A stretch of 64,000 nt of DNA, taken from contig JALHNT010000027.1 in the NCBI GenBank assembly GCA_022843385.1, positions 40,314 through 104,313 on the forward strand, written 5' to 3'. Under the pieces are notes generated by a model. That model ran no database searches and had not been told where the DNA came from. It was given only the letters and a program-made list of their open reading frames with translations. The stretch is from Anaerolineae bacterium. GTDB taxonomy: Bacteria > Chloroflexota > Anaerolineae > Aggregatilineales > Phototrophicaceae. Positions 8,837-16,382 of this stretch are shown here, in pieces. Position 1 is the stretch's first letter; each line of letters starts with the position of its first letter. A program made the position numbers and the translations under genes.

Positions 8837-9316
8837 ATGAAGGAAGATCTGCGTCTGGAAGCTCAGGTGGGGAATCTCTTGAAAGCCAAGGGCTGGACAA
8901 TTTGTGCAGCCGAGTCCTGCACCGGTGGTCTGGTGCTGCACCGGCTGACCAATGTCTCTGGCAGTTCAGGCTATGTGCTGGGTGGGGTGGTCGCCTATTC
9001 CAACCAGGTCAAGCAATCTTTGCTGCATGTGCGGCAGGGATCGCTGATCGCTTACGGAGCTGTCAGTGAACAGGTCGCCAGCGAGATGGCCGCCGGGGCA
9101 AAGCGGCTGTTCGAGTCAGATATTGCGCTGGCGGTCACCGGCATTGCCGGGCCTGGTGGAGGAACGGCGGAGAAACCAGTTGGTCTGACCTATATGGCGC
9201 TGGCCGGGCCAGGCGACAAATTGGTGGTGCGGCGGCAGGTCTGGGAGGGAGACCGCGAGGCGATCAAGAGCCAGAGCGCGGATGCCCTGTTGGCCTGGGT
9301 ACTGGAATTGGCCTGA
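8837..9316 (+). CDS. pncC: Nicotinamide-nucleotide amidase (CinA C-terminal domain protein)
   Basis: A 159-aa stand-alone CinA C-terminal domain. The family hydrolyses NMN to nicotinate mononucleotide and ammonia in pyridine nucleotide recycling. Diagnostic segments are TICAAESCTGGLVLHRLT near the N-terminus, VVAYSNQVKQSLL, YGAVSEQVASEMA and the glycine-rich ALAVTGIAGPGGGTAEKPVG. The length fits the single-domain form. It is divergent from the sortase and directly abuts a TrmH-family gene (TGAATG junction), so those two are probably co-translated. Confidence 0.9.
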   Translation: MKEDLRLEAQVGNLLKAKGWTICAAESCTGGLVLHRLTNVSGSSGYVLGGVVAYSNQVKQSLLHVRQGSLIAYGAVSEQVASEMAAGAKRLFESDIALAVTGIAGPGGGTAEKPVGLTYMALAGPGDKLVVRRQVWEGDREAIKSQSADALLAWVLELA

Positions 9317-10030
9317 ATGCGCCTCAAGTCATATGATCGCGCTGGAGCGTTGTCATATACCTTCGGCGTATTTCCGACTCTCGAACTCCTCCATCATCAG
9401 CCGGGCCAGACCCGACAAATTCTGCTTCATTCAGCCGGGGCGCGCAACAGGGGTGTGCAGAAAATCCGGGCCTTGTGTGAACAGCAGGGGCTGCCGCTGA
9501 TCGAAGATGACCGGCAGGTCGAGCGTCTGGAGGCGAAGGAAAACACCTATGCTATCGGAGTCTTTGAAAAGTATCAGCCGCGCCTGAACGCCCGCGCCAA
9601 TCATCTGTTACTGGTCAATCCATCTGATATGGGCAATCTGGGTACCATCCAGCGGACGCTGCTGGGTTTCGGCCTGCGCGATCTGGTGCTGCTCAAGCCT
9701 GCTGCCGATGTCTTCGACCCGCGCGCCATCCGCGCCTCGATGGGGGCGCTCTTTCAGATCAACTTCGCCTATTTCGATTCGCTGGCAGGCTATCGCCAGC
9801 GCTTCACCCACCACCTGTATCCTTTCATGACCGATGGTGTAATCCCCCTGCCAGAGGTGCATTTCCAGCCGCCTTTTTGCCTGATCTTCGGCAGTGAGAG
9901 CAGCGGTCTGAGCGCGGACTACCAGAACATCGGCACCAGCATCAGCATCCCGCAGAGCGGTCACATCGATTCGCTAAATCTGGCGGTGGCAGTGGGCATC
10001 GCATTGTATGCGGCTGGGCAGCCAATATGA
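9317..10030 (+). CDS. TrmH/SpoU-family RNA 2'-O-methyltransferase
   Basis: A 237-aa SPOUT methyltransferase that transfers a methyl group from SAM to a ribose 2'-OH of tRNA or rRNA. Family motifs 1-3 are visible as LLLVNPSDMGNLGTIQRT, FCLIFGSESSGLSADY and ISIPQSGHIDSLNLAVAVGIALY. The N-terminal ~90 residues resemble a small substrate-binding extension. The ATG immediately follows the stop of pncC. The modified nucleotide cannot be told from the sequence. Confidence 0.88.
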   Translation: MRLKSYDRAGALSYTFGVFPTLELLHHQPGQTRQILLHSAGARNRGVQKIRALCEQQGLPLIEDDRQVERLEAKENTYAIGVFEKYQPRLNARANHLLLVNPSDMGNLGTIQRTLLGFGLRDLVLLKPAADVFDPRAIRASMGALFQINFAYFDSLAGYRQRFTHHLYPFMTDGVIPLPEVHFQPPFCLIFGSESSGLSADYQNIGTSISIPQSGHIDSLNLAVAVGIALYAAGQPI

Positions 10031-10212
10031 GAAGTCACTAACCTCGTCGATTGGTCTGTTGCCAAGTTGACTGCGACTTTGTACAGTTATGCCAACTTCC
10101 CATTCGATAATCTTGTCGGCATCCATTGAACATCTGACGCGAGTCGGAAGGTATATTACACTAGGTTTCGGTTGCGGTCTTCCGCAAATAGTGCATCAAC
10201 AGGGAGTATTTT

Positions 10213-11874
10213 ATGAAGCGGATCGTGTTAGTGGTTTTGTTGGCGCTGTCGCTGGTGACGATGACAGCCGCCAGCGCACAGAGTTCAGATACTGTCATCT
10301 GGTCGCTGATTGGTGGCGATATTTCAACGCTGAACCCGGCGCTGGCTACCGATGGCAATTCGCTTTGGGTGATTTCTGCCCTTTTTAGTGGCTTATTCCA
10401 GCCCAATCCTGATACGGGATTGCCGGAACCTAATCTGGCGACCTGGGAGGTTTCAGAAGATGGTCTGGTTTATAATTTCACCCTGAATGCAGATGCCAAC
10501 TGGAGCGATGGCACACCCATCACCTCTGCTGACGTCAAGTTCACTTATGATGCTATTTTGTCAGATCTGGTTGAATCGCCGCGCAAGGCCGATCTGGCAG
10601 GCATCGAATCAATCGAAATCATTGACGATAAGAACTTCACCATCACCCTGAATGCGCCTAATTGTACCATCTGGGGGAATGGCTTTGGTGTTTTGACGCC
10701 GCTGCCGTCGCACCTGTATGCGGCTGACTTCAGCGACTTCATGGAAAACCCGAACAACCTGGAGCCCTCGGTTGTCAGCGGGCGTTATCAATTCAGCGAA
10801 CGCAGCGCTGGCGAATTTGTGCGCCTGGCTGCGAATCCAAATTACTTCAAGGGCGAACCAAACATTCCCAATCTGCTCTACCGTATTGTGGCCGATGCCA
10901 CTCTGCTGAACCAATCGCTGGAAACAGACACAGTTGATTATGGGTTCATGTACCCGGATCAGTATGCCCAGTTCGCCGATACCAGCCCGTTCAATACATT
11001 CCTGTATCCGAATGCCAACTCGCCCATCGTCATCATGAACTTCCAGGATTCGGAAAATCCGCAGAATGCCTATGATGAAGAGGGCAACCTGGTCGAGCTG
11101 ACCCCCAACAAGTTCTTTGGCGATGTCCGCGTTCGTCAGGCCTTCGCCATGGGCTATGACAAGCTGGCGCTGGCGCTGACGCTGGGTGAAGATGCTGGTA
11201 GCGTGCCTTTGACTGGCCCGATTGTCCCGTCGTTCTACGGCGCTTATGACATGTCGGATCTGCCCTACTGGGAATATAATCCGGAACGCGCGGCTGAATT
11301 GCTGGCCGAAGCCGGTTGGGTTGATACCAATGGCAACGGCACACTGGATAAAGATGGCGTCGAATTCGAAGTTGACCTGATCTACAGCAAGCTGGTTGAT
11401 CTGTGGGCCAATGCCGCCCTCATCATGCAGGATCAGCTCGGCCAGATCGGCGTCAAGATCAACATTGTCGAGCAGGAGTGGAGCGCTTACCTGAGCAATG
11501 TCCTGCTGCCGGGCAAATATGATCTGACCGTGGTTGGTTTTGGCGGCGGCACCGAAGTGGATGGCATCGCTTACAACCTGCTTTACAGCAAGAACATCAT
11601 CCTGGGTGGTGGTGGCTTCAACCTCTCCGGCTATGTCAATCCTGAAGTGGATCGCCTGCTGGACGAAGCGCGCACCCTGCCCGGTTGTGATCCGGCGGCG
11701 CGTTATGAGCTGTACCGCGAAGTGCAGCGCATCTCGACCGAAGATGTGGCCTACGACTGGCTGGTCAGCACCACTCAGGTACATGTGCTGAACAACCGTG
11801 TCACCGATGCCTACATCGGGCAGTGGGATTCCTCGATCCCGGTCAGCTTCCCAAGCTGGGGTCTGGGCGGCTAA
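10213..11874 (+). CDS. ABC transporter substrate-binding protein, family 5 (peptide/nickel type)
   Basis: A 553-aa exported solute-binding protein. Residues 1-22 form a Sec signal peptide (MKRIVLVVLLALSLVTMTAASA), with no lipobox cysteine. The body matches the SBP family 5 fold: LNPALATDGNSLWVISALFSGLFQ, TWEVSEDGLVYNFTLNADANWSDG and VRQAFAMGYDKLALALTLG. Ligands in this family are oligopeptides, nickel chelates or oligosaccharides. There are no permease or ATPase genes next to it, so it is an orphan binding protein here. A strong intrinsic terminator follows the stop. Confidence 0.92.
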   Translation: MKRIVLVVLLALSLVTMTAASAQSSDTVIWSLIGGDISTLNPALATDGNSLWVISALFSGLFQPNPDTGLPEPNLATWEVSEDGLVYNFTLNADANWSDGTPITSADVKFTYDAILSDLVESPRKADLAGIESIEIIDDKNFTITLNAPNCTIWGNGFGVLTPLPSHLYAADFSDFMENPNNLEPSVVSGRYQFSERSAGEFVRLAANPNYFKGEPNIPNLLYRIVADATLLNQSLETDTVDYGFMYPDQYAQFADTSPFNTFLYPNANSPIVIMNFQDSENPQNAYDEEGNLVELTPNKFFGDVRVRQAFAMGYDKLALALTLGEDAGSVPLTGPIVPSFYGAYDMSDLPYWEYNPERAAELLAEAGWVDTNGNGTLDKDGVEFEVDLIYSKLVDLWANAALIMQDQLGQIGVKINIVEQEWSAYLSNVLLPGKYDLTVVGFGGGTEVDGIAYNLLYSKNIILGGGGFNLSGYVNPEVDRLLDEARTLPGCDPAARYELYREVQRISTEDVAYDWLVSTTQVHVLNNRVTDAYIGQWDSSIPVSFPSWGLGG

Positions 11875-11898
11875 ACTCGGCTGCTGATTGATTAGTCT

Positions 11899-11931
11899 AA
11901 AGAGGGTGCATACTGTTGCACCCTCTTTTTT
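11899..11931 (+). terminator. Rho-independent terminator after the substrate-binding protein gene
   Basis: A 12-bp perfect inverted repeat (AAAGAGGGTGCA, loop TACTGT, TGCACCCTCTTT) is followed directly by a T tract. It lies 25 bp after the stop codon at 11874. Confidence 0.92.
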
Positions 11932-12073
11932 ATGCATGGCGCTCCCTCCATCACGACAGGCAGTTGATCCTCGATTCTCACAAGATACTCATATGTAAGA
12001 TCTGTTTTGATCTGATTCTGTGCGACAATATCTATGATCCGAGCACAGGGGGTGAGGTATATATATGTGAGTT

Positions 12074-13399
12074 ATGCGAATACTAATTGCTGCCCATGGC
12101 TTTCCCCCCACTCACTCATCAGGCGCTGAACGGCGTGCTGAACGCACCGCTCGCTCGTTGGCAGCGCATGGTCATCAGGTGGAAGTGGTGGCGGTTGAAC
12201 AGATCGACTCACCGATGCGTCGGCTCGACAGCAAGCTTGAAGGATTTCTGCTGGTTCACCGCCTGCATTATAGTCTGGACGATACCGATAATCGTTTCCG
12301 CGCAGGTTATGCCCATCCGTGGGTGGCTGAGCAACTGCAAAAGCTGTTGAGAGAGGGCAAGTTCGATGTCGTACATCTCATCAGCGGCTACCTGATTGGC
12401 GCAGATGCCATCTATCTGGCACACCAGTTTGGCGCGGCTGCAGTAGTGACGCTGACCGAATACTGGTTCATGTGCGCGCGGATGAATCTCATCCAGATTA
12501 CGGGTAAAGTCTGTTCAGGCCCGGAGACAGATGAAAAGTGCGCCCGCTGCATGAAAGAAGATTTGCGCCGCTTCCGTCTGCCGGCGCTGTATGCCCCGGA
12601 CTTGGCGGCAGCCTTCTGGAGTCTGGGGGGGATGCATCTGGTCGGGCATGACAAGATACAGGATATTCGCCTGCGGCGGGAGTGGCTCAAACCGGCGCTC
12701 GAAGCGGCCGATGTAGTGATCTGCCCCTCGAAATTCCTCTACGACACCTTTGCTCGCCATCACTTCCGTACAGATCATTTTCGAGTCATGCGTCAGGGGC
12801 TGGTTCTGCCGGAACAACTGCCGGAACGGACGGCTTCGGAAGCAGCGCTGCGGTTATGCTACATCGGGCAGATCAAGTACCACAAAGGAATCGACCTGCT
12901 GCTGAAGGCGGTCATTCAGTTATTTGATCAGGGGTATAACCTGCTACTGGATTTGTGGGGCGATGATCAGCAGGACCCGGAATACTCAGCCCAGTTGAAG
13001 CATCTCTCCGACGGTCATCCAGCAGTGTACTGGAACGGCCGCTTTGTGGGGCCGCGTGTCTGGGAAATTCTGGCTGAGAGCGATGTGCTGGTGATCCCAT
13101 CACGCTGGTACGAGAACAGTCCAAATGTGATCCTGGAAGCCAATCATGCCCGTGTACCGGTCATCGCTACCAACCTGGGGGGAATGGCTGAACTGGTGAG
13201 TCATCAGGCGGATGGGTTGCTTTTTGAGCTCAATGATGCGGATGATCTGGCGCGTCAGATTCAGCGACTGATCGATGAACCGGATCTGCTGCCACGGCTC
13301 CAAGCTGGGATCAATCCAGTAAAAACGCTCAAGGTAGAGGTCGATCAATTGGTGCAGCAGTATGAAGAAGCGATTCAACGGCGACGATCTAACGTCTAA
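12074..13399 (+). CDS. Glycosyltransferase family 4 (GT-B fold)
   Basis: A 441-aa cytosolic glycosyltransferase. The N-terminal Rossmann domain opens with MRILIAAHGFPPTHSSGAE, a typical GT4 acceptor-side motif. The C-terminal donor domain has LCYIGQIKYHKGIDLLLKAV and the E-x7-E-like region VIPSRWYENSPNVILEANHARVPVIATNLGGMAELV. A Cys-rich insert (CSGPETDEKCARC, about residues 148-160) is found in some GT4 enzymes and may bind metal. No strong ribosome-binding site precedes the ATG. Donor and acceptor are unknown; surface polysaccharide synthesis is likely. Confidence 0.87.
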   Translation: MRILIAAHGFPPTHSSGAERRAERTARSLAAHGHQVEVVAVEQIDSPMRRLDSKLEGFLLVHRLHYSLDDTDNRFRAGYAHPWVAEQLQKLLREGKFDVVHLISGYLIGADAIYLAHQFGAAAVVTLTEYWFMCARMNLIQITGKVCSGPETDEKCARCMKEDLRRFRLPALYAPDLAAAFWSLGGMHLVGHDKIQDIRLRREWLKPALEAADVVICPSKFLYDTFARHHFRTDHFRVMRQGLVLPEQLPERTASEAALRLCYIGQIKYHKGIDLLLKAVIQLFDQGYNLLLDLWGDDQQDPEYSAQLKHLSDGHPAVYWNGRFVGPRVWEILAESDVLVIPSRWYENSPNVILEANHARVPVIATNLGGMAELVSHQADGLLFELNDADDLARQIQRLIDEPDLLPRLQAGINPVKTLKVEVDQLVQQYEEAIQRRRSNV

Positions 13400-13430
13400 T
13401 CGAGGTGGGGTGGCGAACACCTCACCTCGA
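13400..13430. terminator. Hairpin between convergent genes, probable bidirectional terminator
   Basis: TCGAGGTGGGGT pairs with ACCTCACCTCGA (12 bp with one G-U) around a 7-nt loop. It starts on the base after the GT4 stop and lies 16 bp before the end of the convergent gene. There is no T tract, so termination efficiency is uncertain. Confidence 0.5.
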
Positions 13431-13446
13431 CGGCATTTCAGGATGC

Positions 13447-14298
13447 TTAGGGCAGGACACGGTTGGCGACTGAGGTGAGCAGCGTCAGCGCCGCCTGATA
13501 ATCCATCGTCTCGAACAGAGCGCGCGCTTCGACGGTCGCTTCTTCGCTGCCAGTGGCGAGCAGCCGGCTGGACTCGTCCTCGCGATCCCAGATGGTGATA
13601 CCAGCGCTGTTGGCATCCTGCGCTCGCACAGTATAGACCAGCACTTTTGCCCCATCATCGACCAACATAAACCCAATCTGACGGCTTTCCCCCGCCGGGT
13701 TATCGAAGTAACCGACTGCCTCAGCGCTGCTGCGATCAAAGACGGTGACGCCGGCGGCTGAGTAATAGGCGCTGTAGGGGATGAGCCACAGGGTATCGGT
13801 TTCCCACTGACTGAGGAAGTAATCGGCACGACCGATCTCCAGCGCATTCAGATCGCCCGTGCCAGGCGACCACAGAGCCACACCCTCGGCATCCATCACC
13901 AGCGCTTGCTGGCTATCGGGACTCCACTCCAGCCCTGCGCCGGCGAATGTTCCCACGCGGGTTGCGCTGGTCACATCCCAGACAGCCGTTTCCGCTTCCA
14001 GACCTTCACCCAGCGCCGCTGCCAGATAGCGACAATCAGGCGACCAGTTCATGACCACGAAGCGCGGTGTGGTGAGCGAGGTCTGTACTTCATTCACAAT
14101 CGCGCCGGTCTGCCAGCTCACCAGCAGCAAGCGCTGATTGCGCAGCTCGTAACGGGGAAAGACATCCGCCTGATAGTAGGCACCCTCGCGGTAGGGGCAT
14201 GCATCCTGTAACACCTGCTCGGGTTGTGCCTGAACCCCACTCCAGCCCCAGATCACTGACATCATCACCACCAGACCCATCCACCATCCCTTGCCCAT
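13447..14298 (-). CDS. Exported WD40-like protein of unknown function
   Basis: A 283-aa protein from the ATG at 14298, which has GGAG 6 nt upstream; a TTG start five codons earlier is unlikely. Residues 1-25 form a Sec signal peptide (hydrophobic stretch ending GVQAQP). Propeller-like blades are visible, for example VVMNWSPDCRYLAAALGEG and AGLEWSPDSQQALVMDAEGVALWSPG. No enzyme motif was seen. It is convergent with the GT4 gene and divergent from an ArsR-type regulator. Confidence 0.7.
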   Translation of the reverse strand: MGKGWWMGLVVMMSVIWGWSGVQAQPEQVLQDACPYREGAYYQADVFPRYELRNQRLLLVSWQTGAIVNEVQTSLTTPRFVVMNWSPDCRYLAAALGEGLEAETAVWDVTSATRVGTFAGAGLEWSPDSQQALVMDAEGVALWSPGTGDLNALEIGRADYFLSQWETDTLWLIPYSAYYSAAGVTVFDRSSAEAVGYFDNPAGESRQIGFMLVDDGAKVLVYTVRAQDANSAGITIWDREDESSRLLATGSEEATVEARALFETMDYQAALTLLTSVANRVLP

Positions 14299-14477
14299 GA
14301 TATTCTCCTTCAATTGATATGCTGTTCATCTGCTGTCAGTGTATGACGAGGGGGGCAGCGGTTGCTGGATGCTGGGGGAACGCCTGGCTGATGGCAGCTA
14401 TACGAACACCCTACAACCTGACGCTTGCCCTACGCTACAGTTCACCCTTTTCACAAGCATCGAATGTGATACACTTT

Positions 14478-14499
14478 GAATTCGATGCGCATCGAATTC
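14478..14499. promoter_or_regulatory. Perfect 22-bp palindrome, candidate operator of the ArsR-type regulator
   Basis: The half-site GAATTCGATGC is followed immediately by its exact reverse complement GCATCGAATTC. It ends 29 bp before the regulator ATG and 8-9 bp before the ribosome-binding site region. An additional half-site-like ATCGAAT lies at 14459-14465. ArsR-family repressors commonly bind such palindromes in their own promoters; autoregulation is inferred. Confidence 0.65.
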
Positions 14500-14528
14500 G
14501 ATAGGAGTCTAGTTGAAGGAGGAGTGAA

Positions 14529-15134
14529 ATGGAAATTCGTGATCGGCGGTATCTGTTGGAGATGTTCAAAGCGCTGGCCGATGAGCAGCGCCTCAAGATG
14601 GTGGGCTGGTTGTGTCGCGGTGAGTACAAGGCGCATGAACTGGCGGAACTGGCCGGGATCTCCGCGCCGACGATTTCGCATCACCTGGGCAAGCTGCGGT
14701 TAGTCGGGTTGGTGCAGTTGCGCGATGCTGGACCAGAGAAGTTCTATCGCATCAACCGGGCGGCGTTGGACGAATTCAAACAGTTCGTCGGACAAATCGA
14801 CCAGATGGCGCTCGACCTGGGGACGAAAGACGAAAGCTGGCTCGATGCGCTGCCGCTAAATGAGGCTGACCGGAAAGTGCTGGCGAACTACACGCTGAAC
14901 GGCTATCTGACGCGCATCCCATCAAAAGAGAAGAATCTGATGGTGGTGCTGCGCTGGCTGGCAACTCTGTTTCAGCCGGCTGTCCGCTATAGCGAGCCGG
15001 AAGTCAACGCCATCCTGACCAAAGTTCATAGCGATTACGCCACACTGCGGCGCGATCTAGTGGACTTTGGCTTTCTGCGGCGGGAGCGTGCCGGAACGCA
15101 ATACTGGCTGACTCCCGATGATGAAACGGCTTAA
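14529..15134 (+). CDS. ArsR-type winged-helix regulator with DUF2087 C-terminal domain
   Basis: A 201-aa transcriptional regulator. Residues 1-80 form the winged helix: LLEMFKALADEQRLKMVGWL, then the recognition region HELAELAGISAPTISHHLGKLRLVGLVQLRD. The C-terminal part (NYTLNGYLTRIPSKEKNLMVVLRWLATLF...VHSDYATLRRDLVDFGFLRRERAG) matches the DUF2087 type of domain. No metal-binding CxC motif of metal-sensing ArsR proteins is present, so the signal is unknown. AAGGAGG precedes the ATG by 7 nt, and a perfect palindrome lies upstream, suggesting self-repression. Confidence 0.85.
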   Translation: MEIRDRRYLLEMFKALADEQRLKMVGWLCRGEYKAHELAELAGISAPTISHHLGKLRLVGLVQLRDAGPEKFYRINRAALDEFKQFVGQIDQMALDLGTKDESWLDALPLNEADRKVLANYTLNGYLTRIPSKEKNLMVVLRWLATLFQPAVRYSEPEVNAILTKVHSDYATLRRDLVDFGFLRRERAGTQYWLTPDDETA

Positions 15135-15140
15135 GGCGTA

Positions 15141-15171
15141 GGATGGGCGGGCAGGGTTACGCCGCCCATCC
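15141..15171. terminator. Hairpin between convergent regulator and SUKH gene
   Basis: A 10-bp perfect stem (GGATGGGCGG / CCGCCCATCC) with an 11-nt loop fills the 45-bp space between the convergent stops at 15134 and 15180. No T tract is present. It probably acts as a bidirectional transcription barrier. Confidence 0.5.
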
Positions 15172-15179
15172 TCCCTCGC

Positions 15180-15737
15180 TCAGACCAGCCATTCGCTCCA
15201 GAAGCGAATCGCGCGCGGAGTCTCCGGGCTGGTGCTGGGGTTGGGAATGCCAAACTCGGCGCTGAGATAGGCCGCCAGATCGTTGCCATAAATGATGATG
15301 TCGCTCTGATGAACCGAGAACACCGGATTGCCGGCCTCTGGCGGTTCTGAGGGGATGAAGCGATGGATGTAGACCGGGATCAGGCGTGGCACAGTCGCCA
15401 GTTCGCGCCGGGCAATCGCCAGCGACTCGGCCAGAGTGTCTGGCTGGGTACCCCATTCGTCCAGCCACAGGTTGTTATGTTCAATATCGAAGTACAGGCC
15501 GTCGAGGGCAAAGTTGATCTGCTCCCAGAGCTTCTCTTCGCTGGCCGAACGCCAGTTGGGGAAGCGCGGCGAAACCGGCAGCGCCGCCTGAAGGAACTGG
15601 CGCAGGTCGGGCGGGAACTGAAAGCCGAAGGTCAGTTGGACACGATTGATTTCGGCATCGGTCAGGCCGACTTCAAAGAGAATACCCTTACTGGTCAACG
15701 AGTCAATCAGTCGCTGGATGGTCGCTGCGGTTAACAT
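15180..15737 (-). CDS. SUKH (SMI1/KNR4)-family probable immunity protein
   Basis: A 185-aa cytosolic protein. The N-terminal GLTDAEINRVQLTFGFQFPPDLRQFLQAALP and following FPNWR match the SUKH superfamily, whose bacterial members are frequently immunity proteins for polymorphic nuclease toxins. VFSVHQSDIIIYGNDLAAYL near the C-terminus fits the same fold. The start has AAGGAG 8 nt upstream, and this site begins within the toxin stop codon region, so expression is tightly linked. It lies 11 bp downstream of a guanyl-specific ribonuclease toxin gene, and neutralising that toxin is the likely role. Confidence 0.8.
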   Translation of the reverse strand: MLTAATIQRLIDSLTSKGILFEVGLTDAEINRVQLTFGFQFPPDLRQFLQAALPVSPRFPNWRSASEEKLWEQINFALDGLYFDIEHNNLWLDEWGTQPDTLAESLAIARRELATVPRLIPVYIHRFIPSEPPEAGNPVFSVHQSDIIIYGNDLAAYLSAEFGIPNPSTSPETPRAIRFWSEWLV

Positions 15738-15748
15738 CAGGACTCTCC

Positions 15749-16312
15749 TTAATCGAATTCGGTGAAATTGGCGTAGTGATCGCCGGTGAAGTATTTCTTG
15801 CCATCAGCACCGATGACAATCCGGTCGGTGCCGCGCCCGACGCCTTTGGTGTACGGGTTGGTATCCCACTCGGTGTAGCTGGTGGCGGTCGGCAGGTCAC
15901 CGCTCTTGTTCATATAGACATCGCCCCCGACATAGGTATCGCTCTCTTTGGCGTAGGTTTTCTTGTTGGCCTTGCCGATTTTGACCTGGGTGAAGGCCAG
16001 GCTGCCCATGTTCTTGACAATCCAATCGCCGAGCTGCTTCACCCCATCCGCGACCGTCCCCTTCTTCACTGCGCGCTGGATGGTTGCCAGGGCGCGCTGC
16101 ACATACTGCGAGGTGAAGCGGTTGCCATACATCTGCTGCATCGAACGCATGATAGCTGGTGTGAGATGCTGCGGTTGCGGACTGTGGAGCGCAGCCGCGA
16201 TGTCGCTGGATTCGGCTTCAGTCTCGTGGCTTAGGAGTTCGTCCAGGTTGTCAGCCGTCTGAGTCTGCGGGGATTTGGGGGCGTGCTTGGGCGAAAGCAA
16301 TGGGTCTGGCAT
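15749..16312 (-). CDS. Polymorphic toxin with C-terminal guanyl-specific ribonuclease domain
   Basis: A 187-aa protein. The last ~45 residues match the microbial RNase N1/T1 family (RNase Sa/barnase-like): the catalytic trio is Glu148 in YTEWDT, Arg164 in TDRIVIG and His179 in TGDHYANF. Residues ~55-80 (LTPAIMRSMQQMYGNRFTSQYVQRA) resemble the YGNR-type motif seen in proteins linked to extracellular contractile injection systems and other secreted toxins; no Sec signal is seen. The start at 16312 has GAGG 5 nt upstream. The next gene is a SUKH immunity candidate. The delivery route is unknown, and no injection-system genes are in the window. Confidence 0.8.
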   Translation of the reverse strand: MPDPLLSPKHAPKSPQTQTADNLDELLSHETEAESSDIAAALHSPQPQHLTPAIMRSMQQMYGNRFTSQYVQRALATIQRAVKKGTVADGVKQLGDWIVKNMGSLAFTQVKIGKANKKTYAKESDTYVGGDVYMNKSGDLPTATSYTEWDTNPYTKGVGRGTDRIVIGADGKKYFTGDHYANFTEFD

Positions 16313-16382
16313 AATGTCCTCTTTATCCAGCTTTTTCGTACAGTATAGCCGATGTTGCCCCGCACGTTCCATGAAGATACGG

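Noticed and set aside
10126..10157. TTGAAC ... TATATT as a promoter for the substrate-binding protein
   Set aside because: The spacer is 20 bp, outside the usual 16-18 bp; too weak to list.
10609..11937. A 442-codon minus-strand frame opposite the family 5 binding protein
   Set aside because: Antisense shadow; its start lies inside the terminator of the real gene.
15157..15468. A minus-strand frame inside the SUKH gene in another frame
   Set aside because: Shadow frame; the SUKH product has the family features and the good start.
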